Source of the DNA: Macrosoma leucophasiata | Taxonomy: Eukaryota; Arthropoda; Insecta; Lepidoptera; Hedylidae | Assembly (NCBI GenBank): GCA_036365455.1 | Contig: JAWQUS010000011.1 | Span: 7,646,001 to 7,710,000, forward strand | Reading direction: 5' to 3' | Length of the DNA: 64,000 bases | Shown: piece by piece, positions 32,411 through 43,299 of the stretch | Layout: every line of letters begins with the position of its first letter | Numbering within the stretch: the stretch's first letter is position 1 | Notes under the pieces: model-generated | What the model was told of the DNA's origin: nothing | Seen by the model: only the letters and a program-made list of their open reading frames with translations | Database searches by the model: none | Position numbers and translations under genes: made by a program

Positions 32411-32720
32411 ACTGCCTCGGTAGCCTAGTGGTAGCAGGCCACTACTACTACGCTGAGGTCCTGGGTTCGATTCCCGGGTAGGGGGTTATCAGAGATAATG
32501 GTGAAAAAGCCTTTATATCTGGTTCTATTGGGATTTTTCCATTTTCTGGAAATTTCCCAGTACCTCAAAGTTTGATAATGTGCCCGGAGATGTCAACAGG
32601 CTCGCCACCTGTTACATGGGCCAAAACGTAACCGGCGAATCGTGGGTGTTTGCATGTATGCTTGAATGCATGCATTTACCTCTGCCTACCCCTTCGGGGA
32701 TTACAGGCGTGAAGGTACGT
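32411..32720 (+). repeat. SINE-B (tRNA-derived), full length reference copy
   Basis: The head CTGCCTCGGTAGCCTAGTGG holds the A box, and GGGTTCGATTCCCGGGTAGG holds the B box. The body runs through CATTTTCTGGAAATTTCCCA and GTTACATGGGCCAAAACGTA. The 3' end is TCTGCCTACCCCTTCGGGGA, then TTACAGGCGTGAAGGTACG. This is the cleanest copy in the window. Confidence 0.8.
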
Positions 32721-33054
32721 TTTTATTTTTTCAGTGCGTGTTTTTAATTAAAATTACTGAAATTACTGAAGTTTAAATCATATTTTTGTCAAGATACGGT
32801 GCAATGCGCTGACTATTTAATAAAAATATCATTGGCCAAGTATACTTGGCCAAAAAAAACTCAACTTCACGCCTGTAATCCCCAAAGGGTTAAGCAGAGG
32901 TAAATTCATGTATGCATTCAAGCATACATGCAAACACCCACGATTCGCCGGTCACGTTTTGGCCTATGTAACAGTAGTGAGCTTGTTGACATCTCCGAGC
33001 ATATTACCAAACTCCGAGGTACTGCAAAACTTCCAGAAAATTGAAAAATACTGA

Positions 33055-33203
33055 GCCTGGGTTGCACCACATCAATTATTAAAGTATCAGTAATTGTTAC
33101 ATTGCACATCCTTCTCTAACTTAAGGAAATCTGTTAAAGTCAGAACAGGATGTGAAATCTTACAATAACTTTAACAACAGCTGTGGTGCAACCCAGGCTT
33201 AAT
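33055..33203. mobile_element. MITE with GCCTGGGTTGCACCA terminal repeats, copy 1
   Basis: Ends GCCTGGGTTGCACCAC and GTGGTGCAACCCAGGC are exact inverted repeats. The interior holds inverted ACATCCTTCTCTAACTTAA/GGATGTGAAAT blocks. Flanks are TGA and TTA, so a 3-bp duplication of TNA type is possible. Confidence 0.72.
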
Positions 33204-33238
33204 AGAACCAGAGCTTAACGATTTAAACCGTTATCTTT

Positions 33239-33534
33239 AACTGGTGGTAGAGCTCCAGTGACGGAGCTCGCGGGCGTAGGCACCACCGCATTGCCTAATA
33301 AACTTGCCGCTAAATGGTAGTGTTCAGCACTATCGTGTTCCGTTCAGGTGGTAATGTACGGCCCTGTAATTTCCGGCACAGAGGCATAACACCTTAGGCC
33401 TCAGGAGTGGCAACGCATCTGCATTTTGACCTTGGTCTTTGTGTGGGTGTCTATAGGCTGCAGTCATCACTTAACATCAATGTGAACTGCATGCTTGTTT
33501 GCCACTTCCATAACATAAAAAAAAAAAAAAAAAA
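33239..33534 (+). repeat. SINE-A, full length, inserted in SINE-B
   Basis: ACTGGTGGTAGAGCTCCAGT start and an 18-A tail. Left flank TTATCTTTA and right flank ATATCTCTG are near matches, compatible with a decayed target duplication. Confidence 0.8.
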
Positions 33535-33929
33535 TATCTCTGTAAGCCCCCGACCTAGGAATGGAACCGAAAAACGACACCAGCGTAGTTTTAATGACCT
33601 GCTACCACCAGACTACTGAGGCAGTTAAAGGCTATAAAATATGAGAATAATGTTTATAAACACAAAGTTTTCTTCAAATCAAGAAACATTGAACGCCGTT
33701 TAGTTTTTCCTACGAACTACTCCGGATTTCGAAATCGCCATTAACATAACAAGGGATCTGAATTTACTGAACTTCTCCATCATTCTGCGTTGGATGCCCA
33801 TTTGTTAGGCAACTTGTGTGAAACTATCTTTGTTATGGTAGTTAAAGTTCGTCAAGTTCACTAAACATAAACTGAAAGTAATAATGTGGTTAAATGGTGA
33901 TGCAAGATAAAGATTCTGACGAAAGAAAA

Positions 33930-34180
33930 CGGGACCCTATTACTAAGCTTCCGTAGTACGTCCATCCGTCTATCTGTCGCCAGGCTGCATCTCATAAACC
34001 GTGATACTTAGATGCTGAAACATTAATAAATTATGTATTTCTGTTACCGCTATAACAACATATACTTAAAATAAAAAAATGAAAATATTAAAGGGAATCC
34101 CTTACGTGTATGTGTCAATATTAATAACGGTAGACGCTCAAAAATTTCACAGAATTTTAAGTTGAATATTACATTTCATA
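33930..34180 (+). repeat. Dispersed repeat, copy related to 57120-57480
   Basis: It shares CCAGGCTG.ATCTCATAAA, GTGATAC, AATTATGTATTTCTGTTACC and GCTATAA in order with 57120-57480. Confidence 0.5.
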
Positions 34181-34332
34181 ATAAATAATGAAATAAAAAT
34201 AAAGTAAATATTAAAGAGCGGACTCCCATACAGCTAACGTTATTGTTAAGCAAATTTTTTGCGTCGTCCTTCGTGCGTGAGTGCGAGTCGCACTGGGCCG
34301 GTTTTGTATTCGTCCCGTTGTTAAAGATTAAC

Positions 34333-34440
34333 CTGAAGAGCGACAATACTTCAGCATTTGGACCTCTTGCTTTAAAAATGATTCCGGCACATTCAGCCAC
34401 AATATACTCTACATTAGGTGTGTCGTGAGTTCCGTTAAAA
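34333..34440 (-). other. Protein-like segment of unknown origin
   Basis: On the minus strand the frame reads GTHDTPNVEYIVAECAGII and FKARGPNAEVLSLF. A good donor (CTTCAG|GTTAAT) follows at 34332. The upstream side is SINE-F sequence rather than an acceptor, and the downstream side is a family D head, so it is not a defined exon. I do not recognise it. Confidence 0.2.
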
Positions 34441-34505
34441 AGTAACTTACAAATAAATACCCAGACCTGAAACAAACATATTTTATGTACGCCATACAGA
34501 AATTG
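34441..34505 (-). repeat. SINE-F fragment
   Basis: AAATACCCAGACCTGAAACA, then TACGCCATACAGAA match the body of SINE-F at 49260-49433. Confidence 0.5.
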
Positions 34506-34507
34506 AA

Positions 34508-34797
34508 GCGCGCATGGCTTGCGGCTAGTGTAAATCGTAAGCGGTTCTACTCGGTTGTGCAAAACGGGCGCGGTCGGATGTGTGATGGGTGACCGCTAGT
34601 GGCAAATTAAAATGCGCTTTTCCGTGTTTCAGAGGACACGTTAAGCCGTCGGTCCCAGTTGCTATCAATAGACAGCAGTCGTTAAGCCTTATCGAAAGCC
34701 TTATGGGCGGATTGACAACTTCTGACAGCGCGTTGGCCAGTAACCCGTATTTCCACCAACCCGCATTGGCGCAGCGTGGTGGAGTAAGCTCTAGGAC
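34508..34797 (+). repeat. 5S rRNA-derived SINE, 3'-truncated
   Basis: GAAGCGCGCATGGCTTGCGG start, GATGGGTGACCGCTAGTGG, TTAAGCCGTCGGTCCCAGTT. Similarity ends at GTGGAGTAAGCTC with no (ATT)n tail. Confidence 0.7.
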
Positions 34798-35043
34798 TCA
34801 CTATGTAGTTTGCTGCCGAGGAACAGCTTTTGATTCTGATAAGAAATCTGATTCTGTTCTCTGTCTTCATCGTATCCACTCGTAAATGAACACGATATAT
34901 TAAATACTACTGAGATTTGCTATACATAATTTCTCCGTCTGATCTTTGGTGGATTCTCGACCTAAATGCGTTATTAAGTACGATAATCGCCTTCATTAAT
35001 ATTGATGCACACTCGACGCTGGCAAAAATATGATAGAAGATTC

Positions 35044-35062
35044 AAGAGAGAGAGAGAGAGAG
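35044..35062. repeat. (GA)n microsatellite
   Basis: About nine GA units in AAGAGAGAGAGAGAGAGAGT. Confidence 0.85.
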
Positions 35063-35139
35063 TCATTTGTTTTCACTAATTATTTAACTGACTTGGGCGT
35101 GGCGCCTACAACAGTGTTGTGCGTCATTAGGGGAGAATA

Positions 35140-35256
35140 AGACCGCTAGTGGAAAATTTAAAAAATGCGCGTTTCCGTGCTTCTGAAGGCATGTAAAGCA
35201 GTCGGTCCCGGTTGCTATCGACAGATGGCAGTCGTTAAACCTTGGCGATCGCAGTA
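35140..35256 (+). repeat. 5S rRNA-derived SINE fragment
   Basis: GACCGCTAGTGG, ATGCGCGTTTCCGTGCTTC and GTCGGTCCCGGTTGCTATCG in order; head and tail are missing. Confidence 0.6.
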
Positions 35257-35396
35257 ACGGTAGTTTTATCGCGGGACGCTGCTACCTATTCCACGTTGTT
35301 ATTTATACTACCGCCCTATTTGGAATGGTTTGAGCGCCACTGTTTGGTTAACAGACAGCACTAGCGGAAGAATTCTCCTCCAGTAACGGACAATTT

Positions 35397-35634
35397 ATTT
35401 TTTTATAAATGTGGCAAGCTAGCATGCAGTTCACATTGATGTTATGTGATGACTGCAGCCTATAGACACCCACACAAAGACCAAGGACAAAATGCAGAGA
35501 TGCGTTTCCAATCCTGAGGCCTAAGGTGTTATGCCTCTGTGCCGGAAATTACAGAGCCGTACATTACCACCTGACCGGAACACGATAGTGCTCAACACTA
35601 CCATTTAGCGGCAAGTGTGTTAGGTAAATCGGTG
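35397..35634 (-). repeat. SINE-A, 5'-truncated
   Basis: Poly(T) start, GCAAGCTAGCATGCAGTTCA, ends at TTAGCGGCAAGTGTGTTAGG. Confidence 0.7.
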
Positions 35635-35639
35635 TAGAA

Positions 35640-36600
35640 AGAGTTAAGACTTAATTAACGATCAAACTTAAATGCGATTAGAAAATAGGTTGAATTGTCG
35701 ACCAACACCGCAGTACCTAGAAGTATTTTCAGTGAAACTTGAAACAAAGTAACTTCCAAATACAATTAGAGGGTAGTTACCCGCATCGTCGGTTTTCAAT
35801 TCATTTTAAAATTTGTTTGTCTTTATGTCCTCGGAATGAAGCTGTACGGGTCACTTTTTAGAACTTTCTCACGAACTGTAGAAATTATGTAACAAACGAT
35901 CTTACGTTTTTTATAATACTAGTAATAATGAGTAACTGGATAGAATTTCTTTATGTTGATAATCACTACATCTCTGTAGAATTCGAATAAAATTCGAACT
36001 CAAAAAGGTATTCACAAACAAAAATACTCACAGTGTTACACCGAAGGCTTTATCTAAAAGTTGCGTGATTGAGTTCAGCCATTATTTATTGTCTCTAATA
36101 ATTTATGTAATTTTGTTTTATTTCGCTGGCGATGTGTAAAGTAAAAATCTGTCAAAAAAAATTTTTTTCAATAACTATCAATGATCAAATTGTTCGAAAA
36201 CAAATCTAAACTACCTAGTTCGAATTCAAGACTTAATTAACTATTTCAAATTTTAAGTTTAAATTATTATTAGTAAAAAAAAAATCAACTAATATCAAGG
36301 ATGCAACTGTTCGAAAACTACTAAACTAGAAACTAAAAAATCAAGAATGAATACTATTTCAAATGTAAAGTTAAATACGATTAGAAAATAGGTTGAATTG
36401 TCTACTAACTCTGGAAGTTTTTTCAGTGGAACTTGAAACAAAGTTAGTACCAAATACAATTAGAGGGTAGTTACCCGCATCGTCGGTTTTCTATTCAGTT
36501 TACAACAATTTATTTGTTTTTAAGTTCTCGGCATGAAGCTGTACGGGTCAGTTTCGGAAACTTTCTATGACTTTGTAGAATCAATGTTGCCGGGAATCGA
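35640..36600. repeat. Large direct duplication with degenerate internal repeats
   Basis: 35670-35900 and 36365-36590 share GATTAGAAAATAGGTTGAAT, TAGAGGGTAGTTACCCGCAT and GAAGCTGTACGGGTCA in the same order, about 690 bp apart. Between them CAAGACTTAATTAAC, TGTTCGAAAAC and related blocks recur. Confidence 0.6.
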
Positions 36601-36650
36601 AGTGGATTGGAAGTACTGTTGAGTGGTTTAACTTAAAAAAAAAACAAAAG

Positions 36651-36923
36651 CGTAACTTCATGCCTGTAATCCCCGAAGGGGTAGGCAGAGGTAAATGCAT
36701 GCTTTTAAGCATACATGCAGACACCCACGATTCGCCAGTTACGTTTTGGCACGGGTGGTGAGCCTGTTGACATCTCCGGGCATATTACCAAACATCGAGG
36801 TACTGGGAAATTTTCAGAAAATGTGAAAATCTCAGTAGAACCAGAAACAAATGACCACACACCATTATCTCTGATAGGGCCCGGGAATCGAACTCAGGAC
36901 CCCCGCGTAGTAGTAGTGGTCGC
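36651..36923 (-). repeat. SINE-B, head partly truncated
   Basis: CGTAACTTCATGCCTGTAAT, GGGCCCGGGAATCGAACTCA (B box on minus strand); the A-box end is missing after GTAGTAGTAGTGG. Confidence 0.7.
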
Positions 36924-38140
36924 ATAAATATATATCTACATGATATTATATTTATTTGATACCATGTATGTTGCTTTTGATCATGATGCTGTATAGAATA
37001 TTCGCACCAGTCTCCTAGTTTTTATTTTAAAAAACTTTTAATTAATACTGTTTTCAAAAACACATACCTAAAATGTGAAAAATAACTGAAAACAGATTTA
37101 TACTTGGTGAAATTTTAGTGGTTGTTATACCGCAGCAAAATTAATTAGTTTTGGTAGTACAATCGATTTTTTATTTTCATATGTAACATTAATGTGGGCG
37201 GCGTGCTTATTTGGAACCTTCGTAATATAAAAGACTGCAGAACCCTACTACCAGTATCTTTTTTCGCAATTGTCCCTACATTACAAAACATACATTGTCC
37301 TCCAAAGTTACTAATGCCCTTCGCAAACAAAGCGGTAACGGTCCTCTATAAATCCAACATATGGTACAGAACTAACCAAACACACGTTAAGTGAGTACAC
37401 CAAAATAAACACTCCGAACGAGTTGCCAGCATAACAAATTTCGCTAAAATTCAACCGGTGCTGATGAAAATGGACTTTAATTTAAGGAACTTCAAACTTT
37501 GTTTGTTATAGGCTCAATATCCTCTTGTCGACACTTGATTCTAAAATGGTTGCGGTGCTGTCGACATTTTGTTTTCTCTGTTTTTGTAAGTGTTTTGAGG
37601 CTTTGTTATTGCGGCGACCGGGATTGGTTTGAAGTATTGAGATAACAATAAAAGTTGGACCTCAAGGGACGCCTGGCAGATTTGAAACATATTTATTAAA
37701 ATTAAAGACAGAAACTGTTTCATCAGTACTAATTATTAACAAAAACCTATGCGAACAGAGCGGGGGCGTGCATTACATTATAGGCAAATAGAGTTCACCT
37801 CTCGACCTCATTCATCAAAAAAGTGAACTAAAATTCTTACTTAATAAATATTAAATATTATAGGTTACAAAATATTAAAAAATAAATATTAAAAATTATA
37901 GCTAATTGCCAGTAAATGTATCTTAAGAAAATCAGTAGGTACCTCAACCAAATCCTATCGCGACATACTGAGGTAGGCTCTGCTCGTACCTATATTTTTA
38001 TGTAATGCACGCTATTTGTAAAAAGAAGCAATAAAGTGTTCATTCTATTTCATTAATACGACTCTCGTTACTCAAAGAGTAATTGCGTGAATAGATATCA
38101 CACGCCCGCTGGTGTCTGGAACGTTTGTCAAATATCTAAT
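36924..38140. other. Non-coding stretch, nothing recognised
   Basis: Frames at 37145-37394 on both strands overlap each other and show no family features. There is no repeat that I can place. Confidence 0.45.
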
Positions 38141-38149
38141 TATATCGGT

Positions 38150-38390
38150 TGCCTAACTAGCATAGTTGGCGCTGCTGCTACCATAAAGCAATGCAATAGA
38201 TGTGAAGGAAAGATTTGACAAATCGGGCAGGACTTCAGTAGATCAATTGGAAGAGCGGCTGGACTAGATTCCCAGTAGGCCGCGAGTTCGAGTCTCGCCT
38301 GAAGTCAAATTTTTCTTTCCATTTTTCTTTAAAAATAAAATATATTTCACAAGCATGTGTTAATGCGAAATAATATAAAACAAAAATATC
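38150..38390 (+). repeat. tRNA-like repeat unit 3, inverted relative to 18334-18835
   Basis: GGTTGCCTAACTAGCATAGT, AAGGAAAGATTTGACAAATC, the tRNA-like block, TTTTTCTTTCCATTTTTCTT and ATTTCACAAGCATGTGTTAA mirror unit 2 and its flank (18600-18835). Confidence 0.65.
38232..38306 (+). tRNA. tRNA-like sequence (pseudo-tRNA), copy 3
   Basis: Same block as the minus-strand pair at 18369 and 18676. The first acceptor base is A instead of G. The D stem is broken (GATC against GAGC). With the irregular anticodon arm this copy is very unlikely to be functional. Confidence 0.4.
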
Positions 38391-38607
38391 TAATCACATT
38401 ATAAAACTAACAATCGCGTCAATTTTAATCAAGCTTCAGGAACACCGGTCATCTTGATTCGCAATAAAGCTATTATTAGTAAAAACATGCTTTTCCACAG
38501 ATTTTTCATGCAATTGTCAAGAGATTTTAAATTACGGTATTAACTAATTGGTTCCGCAAATTATTTTTTTTAAATTAATCTCTTTTTTGACATGATATGT
38601 TATTAGG

Positions 38608-38672
38608 TTTTCGCGAGCTACACTCATTGAAATAAAACTGTTTTTGCGGATTTATCTCGCGTATATTAAACT
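38608..38672. repeat. Short MITE-end-like repeat, shared with 48645-48705
   Basis: ACACTCATTGAAATAAAACT, GGATTTATCTCGCGTATATT and AAACT occur in the same order at both sites. They resemble the arms of the hairpin MITE at 27953. Confidence 0.45.
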
Positions 38673-38961
38673 GAAATGATAATTTTAAGCACCCCAGTTT
38701 GTACTTGACGAGAGATTGGATAATTTGTAACTATTTTTTTTTTATTCGACTGACAAACAACGCACAGCCGACACTACTAGTCGTGGAATTACGCTGAAAT
38801 TGGATAAATAGGGGGTGTTGGGGAGCACAAAGGAAATATTTCCCGAAACAGGAATTATATCGTTAAGTGTAGACGCGCAAACATTAAATAGAGATGGAAG
38901 CCTTAAAGATAATTTAATAACAATATCACTGGTGACAAAGTTCCAGTATTGGAGTTCGAGG

Positions 38962-39270
38962 GTTTTTTTTTTTTTTATGTAATGCAAGTGGTAAGCAAGC
39001 ATGCAGTTCACGTTGATGTTAAGTGATGACTGCAGCCTACAGACACCCACACAAAGACTAAGGTCAAAATGCATATGCGTTACCACTCCTGAGGCCTAAG
39101 GTGTTACGCCTCTGTGCCGGAAATTACAGGGCCGTACATTACCACCTGAACGGAACACGATAGTGCTGAACACTCTACCTACCTTCTACTACCATTTAGC
39201 GGCAAGTATATTAGGTAATGCGGTGGTGTCTACGCCCGCGAGCTCCGTCACTGGAGCTCTACTACCAGTA
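38962..39270 (-). repeat. SINE-A, full length
   Basis: Long poly(T) start, GTGGTAAGCAAGCATGCAGT, full order, GAGCTCTACTACCAGTAG end, with a short duplication near 39180. Confidence 0.75.
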
Positions 39271-39535
39271 GTAGGGTGTAGGCATGATCACATTACCTAA
39301 ACTGTCTTCTGTCAGATGGTAGTGTTCAGTACTGTCCTGTTCCAGTTACATGTTAGTATATCGAGCCCCGTTATAGCTATAACAAAGGCAAAACAACTTA
39401 GGCCTCATGGGTGGCAAGACTTAGGTGATAATTTATCCGCAAATGTATCTTATCCGCGGATGAAATGTCACTATTTACAAATAGTAGGGGCAACGCATCT
39501 GCATATTGACCATATTTTTTGTGTAGATAATTAAA
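39271..39535 (+). repeat. SINE-A-like, strongly diverged
   Basis: GGTAGTGTTCAGTACTGTCC, then CTTAGGCCTCATGGGTGGCA and GGGGCAACGCATCTGCATAT keep SINE-A order, with foreign sequence between. Confidence 0.4.
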
Positions 39536-39547
39536 AAGATTAGAGAA

Positions 39548-39910
39548 TTTAAAACCGGCTTAGTGCGTTACGCGACACGGGCAATGCAGGGTTCTGTATT
39601 TTTTACTTCTTAAATTATTAAGGTGTGTCATTTTTTTCATGAATATCACAGTTTAGCTGGCAAAAAAGGGGCTTGACTTAAACAATAAAAACTGGTTGCC
39701 TGTAAAGTCGGTTTTACGGGCGAAGATTTTACGTGACAACGTCTTTTTCTCGGTAGAAAGGCATTCGCCGGTCCGGCAGGCCTCTCTCTCGTTCGGTGAC
39801 TCATCGTTACGTTACCGGGCGTTACACTTTTTTATGAGTGACTCCGAGCCGCAGCCTAATTTAAGACGTTATCACGTCAAAAAAATCAATTTAAAGTTTA
39901 ATATTTCATA
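39548..39910 (+). repeat. Family D head followed by a G+C-richer block
   Basis: AAAACCGGCTTAGTGCG head, then TTTTACGTGACAACGTCTTT and GAGTGACTCCGAGCCGCAGC. A 71-codon frame (39696-39911) covers the second part; I think it is repeat sequence rather than a gene. Confidence 0.4.
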
Positions 39911-40084
39911 AACAGATCGTTTAATCGAAAAGTGGTCTTTCCTTATATCCAATATTTTTAAAGACCTATCCAACGATACCCTATGCGCGTGAAATACAAA
40001 CATGAATAGCAACCCCACTTTACTTGTTTAGACTTCCTATACGTAAAGTCTTACCACAGTCTAAAGAAAACTAACGTGTTAATT

Positions 40085-40415
40085 ACCTACAGTCATCCAA
40101 CGAACGTGTAATGTCAGAGCAATCGTGCGGGGCGTGCGACGTGAGGGACGGAGGGGCGGTACCAAGTAGCCCATACAAAAACTGTCATCTACTTGGTACT
40201 TAGCGATAAGGGGTGCGAGATTTAAAATTTCTTATACTAAGTTTTTGGAAAGATGATATTGAAAAATTTTATGTCAACTTTACTAATAAATAATAATTAA
40301 TATTTTATTCTAATTTGCATTTTTAATAATGTCTGTTATATTTTACACTATATTTACATACTAACAAAACAATCTTTAAAGAAAACTCTAAAAAATTTTT
40401 TTTGTTTGTATTTGA
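40085..40415 (-). repeat. Dispersed repeat, inverted relative to 3745-4085
   Basis: ATCCAACGAACGTGTAATGT, GGGCGGTACCAAGTAGCCCA and GGGGTGCGAGATTTAAAATT are the reverse complements of the first copy in order. Confidence 0.65.
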
Positions 40416-40582
40416 TATTCGGATTATATTGGACGGAGTTTAAAACGTATGGATGAATATTAGGATCGGTACATTATAATTGTTAGAATTCTGGCGTACT
40501 GATAGATCGCCCAACTGGAATACTGGTAGATTGATGACAGACTGGTAAATTGTTGATAAGTTGAGATATTTATAGTTTGATA

Positions 40583-40754
40583 GATTTTTCCATTTTCTGG
40601 AGGCTTCCCAGTACCTCAAAGTTTGGTAAAGTGCCCGGAGATGTCAACGTACTCGCCGCCTGTTGCATGGCCCAAAACGTGACCGGCGAATCGAGGATGT
40701 ATGCATAAATCCATTTACCTCTGCCTACCCCTTAGGGGATTACAGGCGTGACGT
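40583..40754 (+). repeat. SINE-B, head missing
   Basis: TTTTTCCATTTTCTGGAGGC to CCTACCCCTTAGGGGATTAC and AGGCGTGA. Confidence 0.7.
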
Positions 40755-41364
40755 TCTTATAATTTTTATATATGTTCAACGTAAACTGACGCTTTACAAA
40801 CAACGTTAATAAAAACCAAAAACGCGACAACCTTAATGAATTTGCGTTTTTATGGGTGAAGGCGGCATATTGCAAAACTTCAAAGGCGATAAACTACTGA
40901 ATGTACTGATATATACTGATATATATGATACTGTGGTGTTACTTTGCTGTTCTAAAAAATAAAATATTTATGCTTTTTGTCAGACTTTTTGTTTGACTAT
41001 TCTGTCGTTAAAATATACTACACATTCTCTCATCAAAAACATATGAATAGATCACGCTGATCATCATTATAATTTGACAAGCCATCCATGATAGTCCAAT
41101 TGACGTCTGAACACATTTCCGATAGATTACTATGGGATGCATTCCCGTTATGCTCGTCAAATGATAATGTCAATAGAAGCAATGATATCATCAGTTAAAA
41201 TGATGCATGGCAACGAGGATCCACAATTCCCTGTGTAGCTGCATATGGCATTTTCATTGTGTGAATTGAAAGGTTTGCATATATCATAGATCTGTAATAA
41301 GAGGTGACCCGCCATGGATTTCCATTGACAAAATCTTTACATAGAAATATTATATTCAGTAATC
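40755..41364. other. Non-coding stretch, nothing recognised
   Basis: AT-rich, no supported feature. Confidence 0.5.
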
Positions 41365-41600
41365 ATTAGCTGACCGGGCGAGCTTTGTACCGTCTTAAAA
41401 TTTAATAAAGTGTTAAAGATTTGACAGGTACAAACTTTTTGTATGGCAAATGCAATTCTTATTTTTACCAATTTTCTTACAATTACTTAATATTTTCTCA
41501 CCTCTCAAACCCACCCTGGACTTTCAAAAATAATTCAAAACCTTAAATAGTCAAATCGGTCTAGCCGTTCTCGAGTTTTTGCGAGGCTAACGAATGGCAA
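41365..41600 (-). repeat. Helitron-like fragment
   Basis: TTAGCTGACCGGGCGAGCTT, GGTACAAACTTTTTGTATGG, CCGTTCTCGAGTTTTTGCGA, GGCTAACGAATGGCAATTGA match the copy at 43064 in order. Confidence 0.5.
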
Positions 41601-41637
41601 TTGATTTGTACACATACTAGTACGAAGTATATAGTAG

Positions 41638-41720
41638 TATTAGTGGTAGAGCATCAGTGATGGAGCTCGCGGACGGTGGGGTCGTCACCTCCCTACGCCT
41701 AAAGATGAAGGTACTGAACA
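41638..41720 (+). repeat. SINE-A 5' fragment
   Basis: TTAGTGGTAGAGCATCAGTG and GGAGCTCGCGGACG. Confidence 0.5.
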
Positions 41721-41811
41721 CAACGAGGTCAATATATAGAGTAGACACTGGGAACAAACAGGTGATTCCGTTTTTTAAATTGATTTGACAGATATTTTTG
41801 ATTTTACTGGT

Positions 41812-42088
41812 GGTAGAGCTCCAGTGACGGAGCTCGCGGACGTAGGCACCACCGCATTACCTAATATACTTGCCGCTAAATGGTAGTGTTCAGCACTATC
41901 ATGTTCCTGTGAGGTGGTAATGTACGGCCCTGTAATTTCCGGCACAGAGGCATAACACTTTGGTCCTCAGGAGTGGTAACGCATCTGCATTTTGACCTTG
42001 GTCTTTGTGTCTGTCTATAGGCTGCAGTAATCACTTTACATCAATGTGAACTGCATGCTTGTTTGCCACTTCCATTACATAAAAAAAT
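41812..42088 (+). repeat. SINE-A, full length
   Basis: TTTACTGGTGGTAGAGCTCC start, complete order, ATTACATAAAAAAA tail. Confidence 0.75.
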
Positions 42089-42258
42089 AGTACGACGTTT
42101 TCACGTCAACTGTCATGTTACTATGGGCATGTTAACTGTAGGCAAAAAACTGGAACCATGATACCAAAGGGATGTCCTGTCTAGTACTTTAGTACACATA
42201 AGTCAATGACTAGACATTATTCTGTAAAGTATAGTAAATAATGTGATGGTGCCTGTCT

Positions 42259-42394
42259 TGGTGAGATTCTCAGACCGCTACGGCTTTTCTTTGAGCAAAG
42301 TATGCTTAGAACTGTTAGTACAGTATGGGTTTTGACAGTTCTAAGTGTACTTTGCTTGAAAGTAAAGTCTAATTGCGGTCTATGAATCTCACCA
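42259..42394. mobile_element. Palindromic MITE of about 136 bp
   Basis: GGTGAGATTCTCAGACCGCT at the left pairs with GCGGTCTATGAATCTCACC at the right. Inner AAGTATGCTTAGAACTGT pairs with ACAGTTCTAAGTGTACTTTG. No coding sequence. Confidence 0.65.
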
Positions 42395-42609
42395 TTAGAG
42401 TACCTATACTAAAATTCTACTATTAGACAAATTCAGTTCTATAGTCGTGGTACAGAATTATGCCGTAGTGGTTTTTAGGGGTTCACTTGCAACCAAATTT
42501 GAATAGAATTTATGTTCATCAATAATTTACATCATAAACTTTATTGGTTAGTTGCAGAGGCTTAAAAAGACCAAGACTGACCTAACATGACCACATAGAT
42601 CGAGTACTG

Positions 42610-42770
42610 TCTGAGGGTGGGGTCAAAGGTCAGGAATCGGCGTGCATGTATGAAGAGAATGATACATGTAGAAGAAGCACGGGAGGTGTGTCAGGACCGG
42701 GATATCTAGCGCTCCACTCTCTCTGCCTACCCCGTAAGGGATTTGGCGTGAAGATACATACATAGGCATA
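42610..42770 (+). repeat. LINE 3'-end fragment (CCTACCCCGT family), copy 2
   Basis: ATGTAGAAGAAGCACGGGAG, ATATCTAGCGCTCCACTCTC, CTACCCCGTAAGGGATTTGG, CGTGAAGATACATACAT. Read as protein the first part ends a LINE-like frame (VEEARE/G.C.D..IWRS..SAYP pattern), which suggests an ORF2 C-terminus plus short 3' UTR. Confidence 0.5.
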
Positions 42771-42775
42771 AACTT

Positions 42776-42992
42776 TATTGAAATTGCATTCTGATTTTCG
42801 TACGTGAACATTCCCAAAAACAACACATTTGTTGTATCTTGTTAAGCGAATTTATTTTCCACTTTATCAGCGGATACTCGACAGCCATCAACGCGTTGTC
42901 AATAACACATACGAGTACTATGCAGCAGGCATTTTTTACTGATTGGAAGTAATTCTGTATTTTTTTGCTGTTGATTTTCAATTTTCACTGAT
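42776..42992 (-). repeat. Dispersed repeat, inverted relative to 47574-47792
   Basis: The reverse complement contains GACAACGCGTTGATGGCTGT, GAGTATCCGCTGATAAAGTG and GAAAATTGAAAATCAACAGC, all present in order at 47574-47792. Confidence 0.65.
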
Positions 42993-43063
42993 CGTTTTTA
43001 ATCGTGTTGTCTTAACTTTTTTTTAAATATGCACTTTCATCAACTAAATATAATATTAGAACA

Positions 43064-43299
43064 CTAGCTGACCCGGCAAATTTCGTTTTGCCTCAGAATA
43101 AAATAATGTGTCAAAGGTTTCATAGATACAGACTATTTGTATGGGAAAACATAATTATAGTCTTTTACTATTTCCCTTCAATTTATTCATATTTTCTTAC
43201 CTCTTAAATCTTCCCTGGACTTTCAAAAATCATTTAAAACCAAAATAAGCCAAACCGGTCCAGTTCTCGAGTTTTAGTAAGACTGACGAACAGCAATTG

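Larger units (their letters stand above)
32862..33627 (-). repeat. SINE-B interrupted by a MITE and a SINE-A
   Basis: SINE-B sequence is found at 32862-33053, 33204-33238 and 33535-33627 in correct minus-strand order. The gaps are filled by a MITE and a SINE-A. The head end (CTACTGAGGCAGTT) is at 33627. Confidence 0.78.

Noticed and set aside
34333..34466. A 134-nt exon with acceptor TTTCAG at 34467
   Set aside because: The apparent acceptor lies in the SINE-F body (GTTTCGGGTCTGGGT in the better copy), so it arose from repeat sequence.
34508..34620. 5S rRNA gene
   Set aside because: Only part of the molecule is matched, the 3' side is unrelated, and copies are dispersed with (ATT)n tails and target duplications, which marks a SINE.
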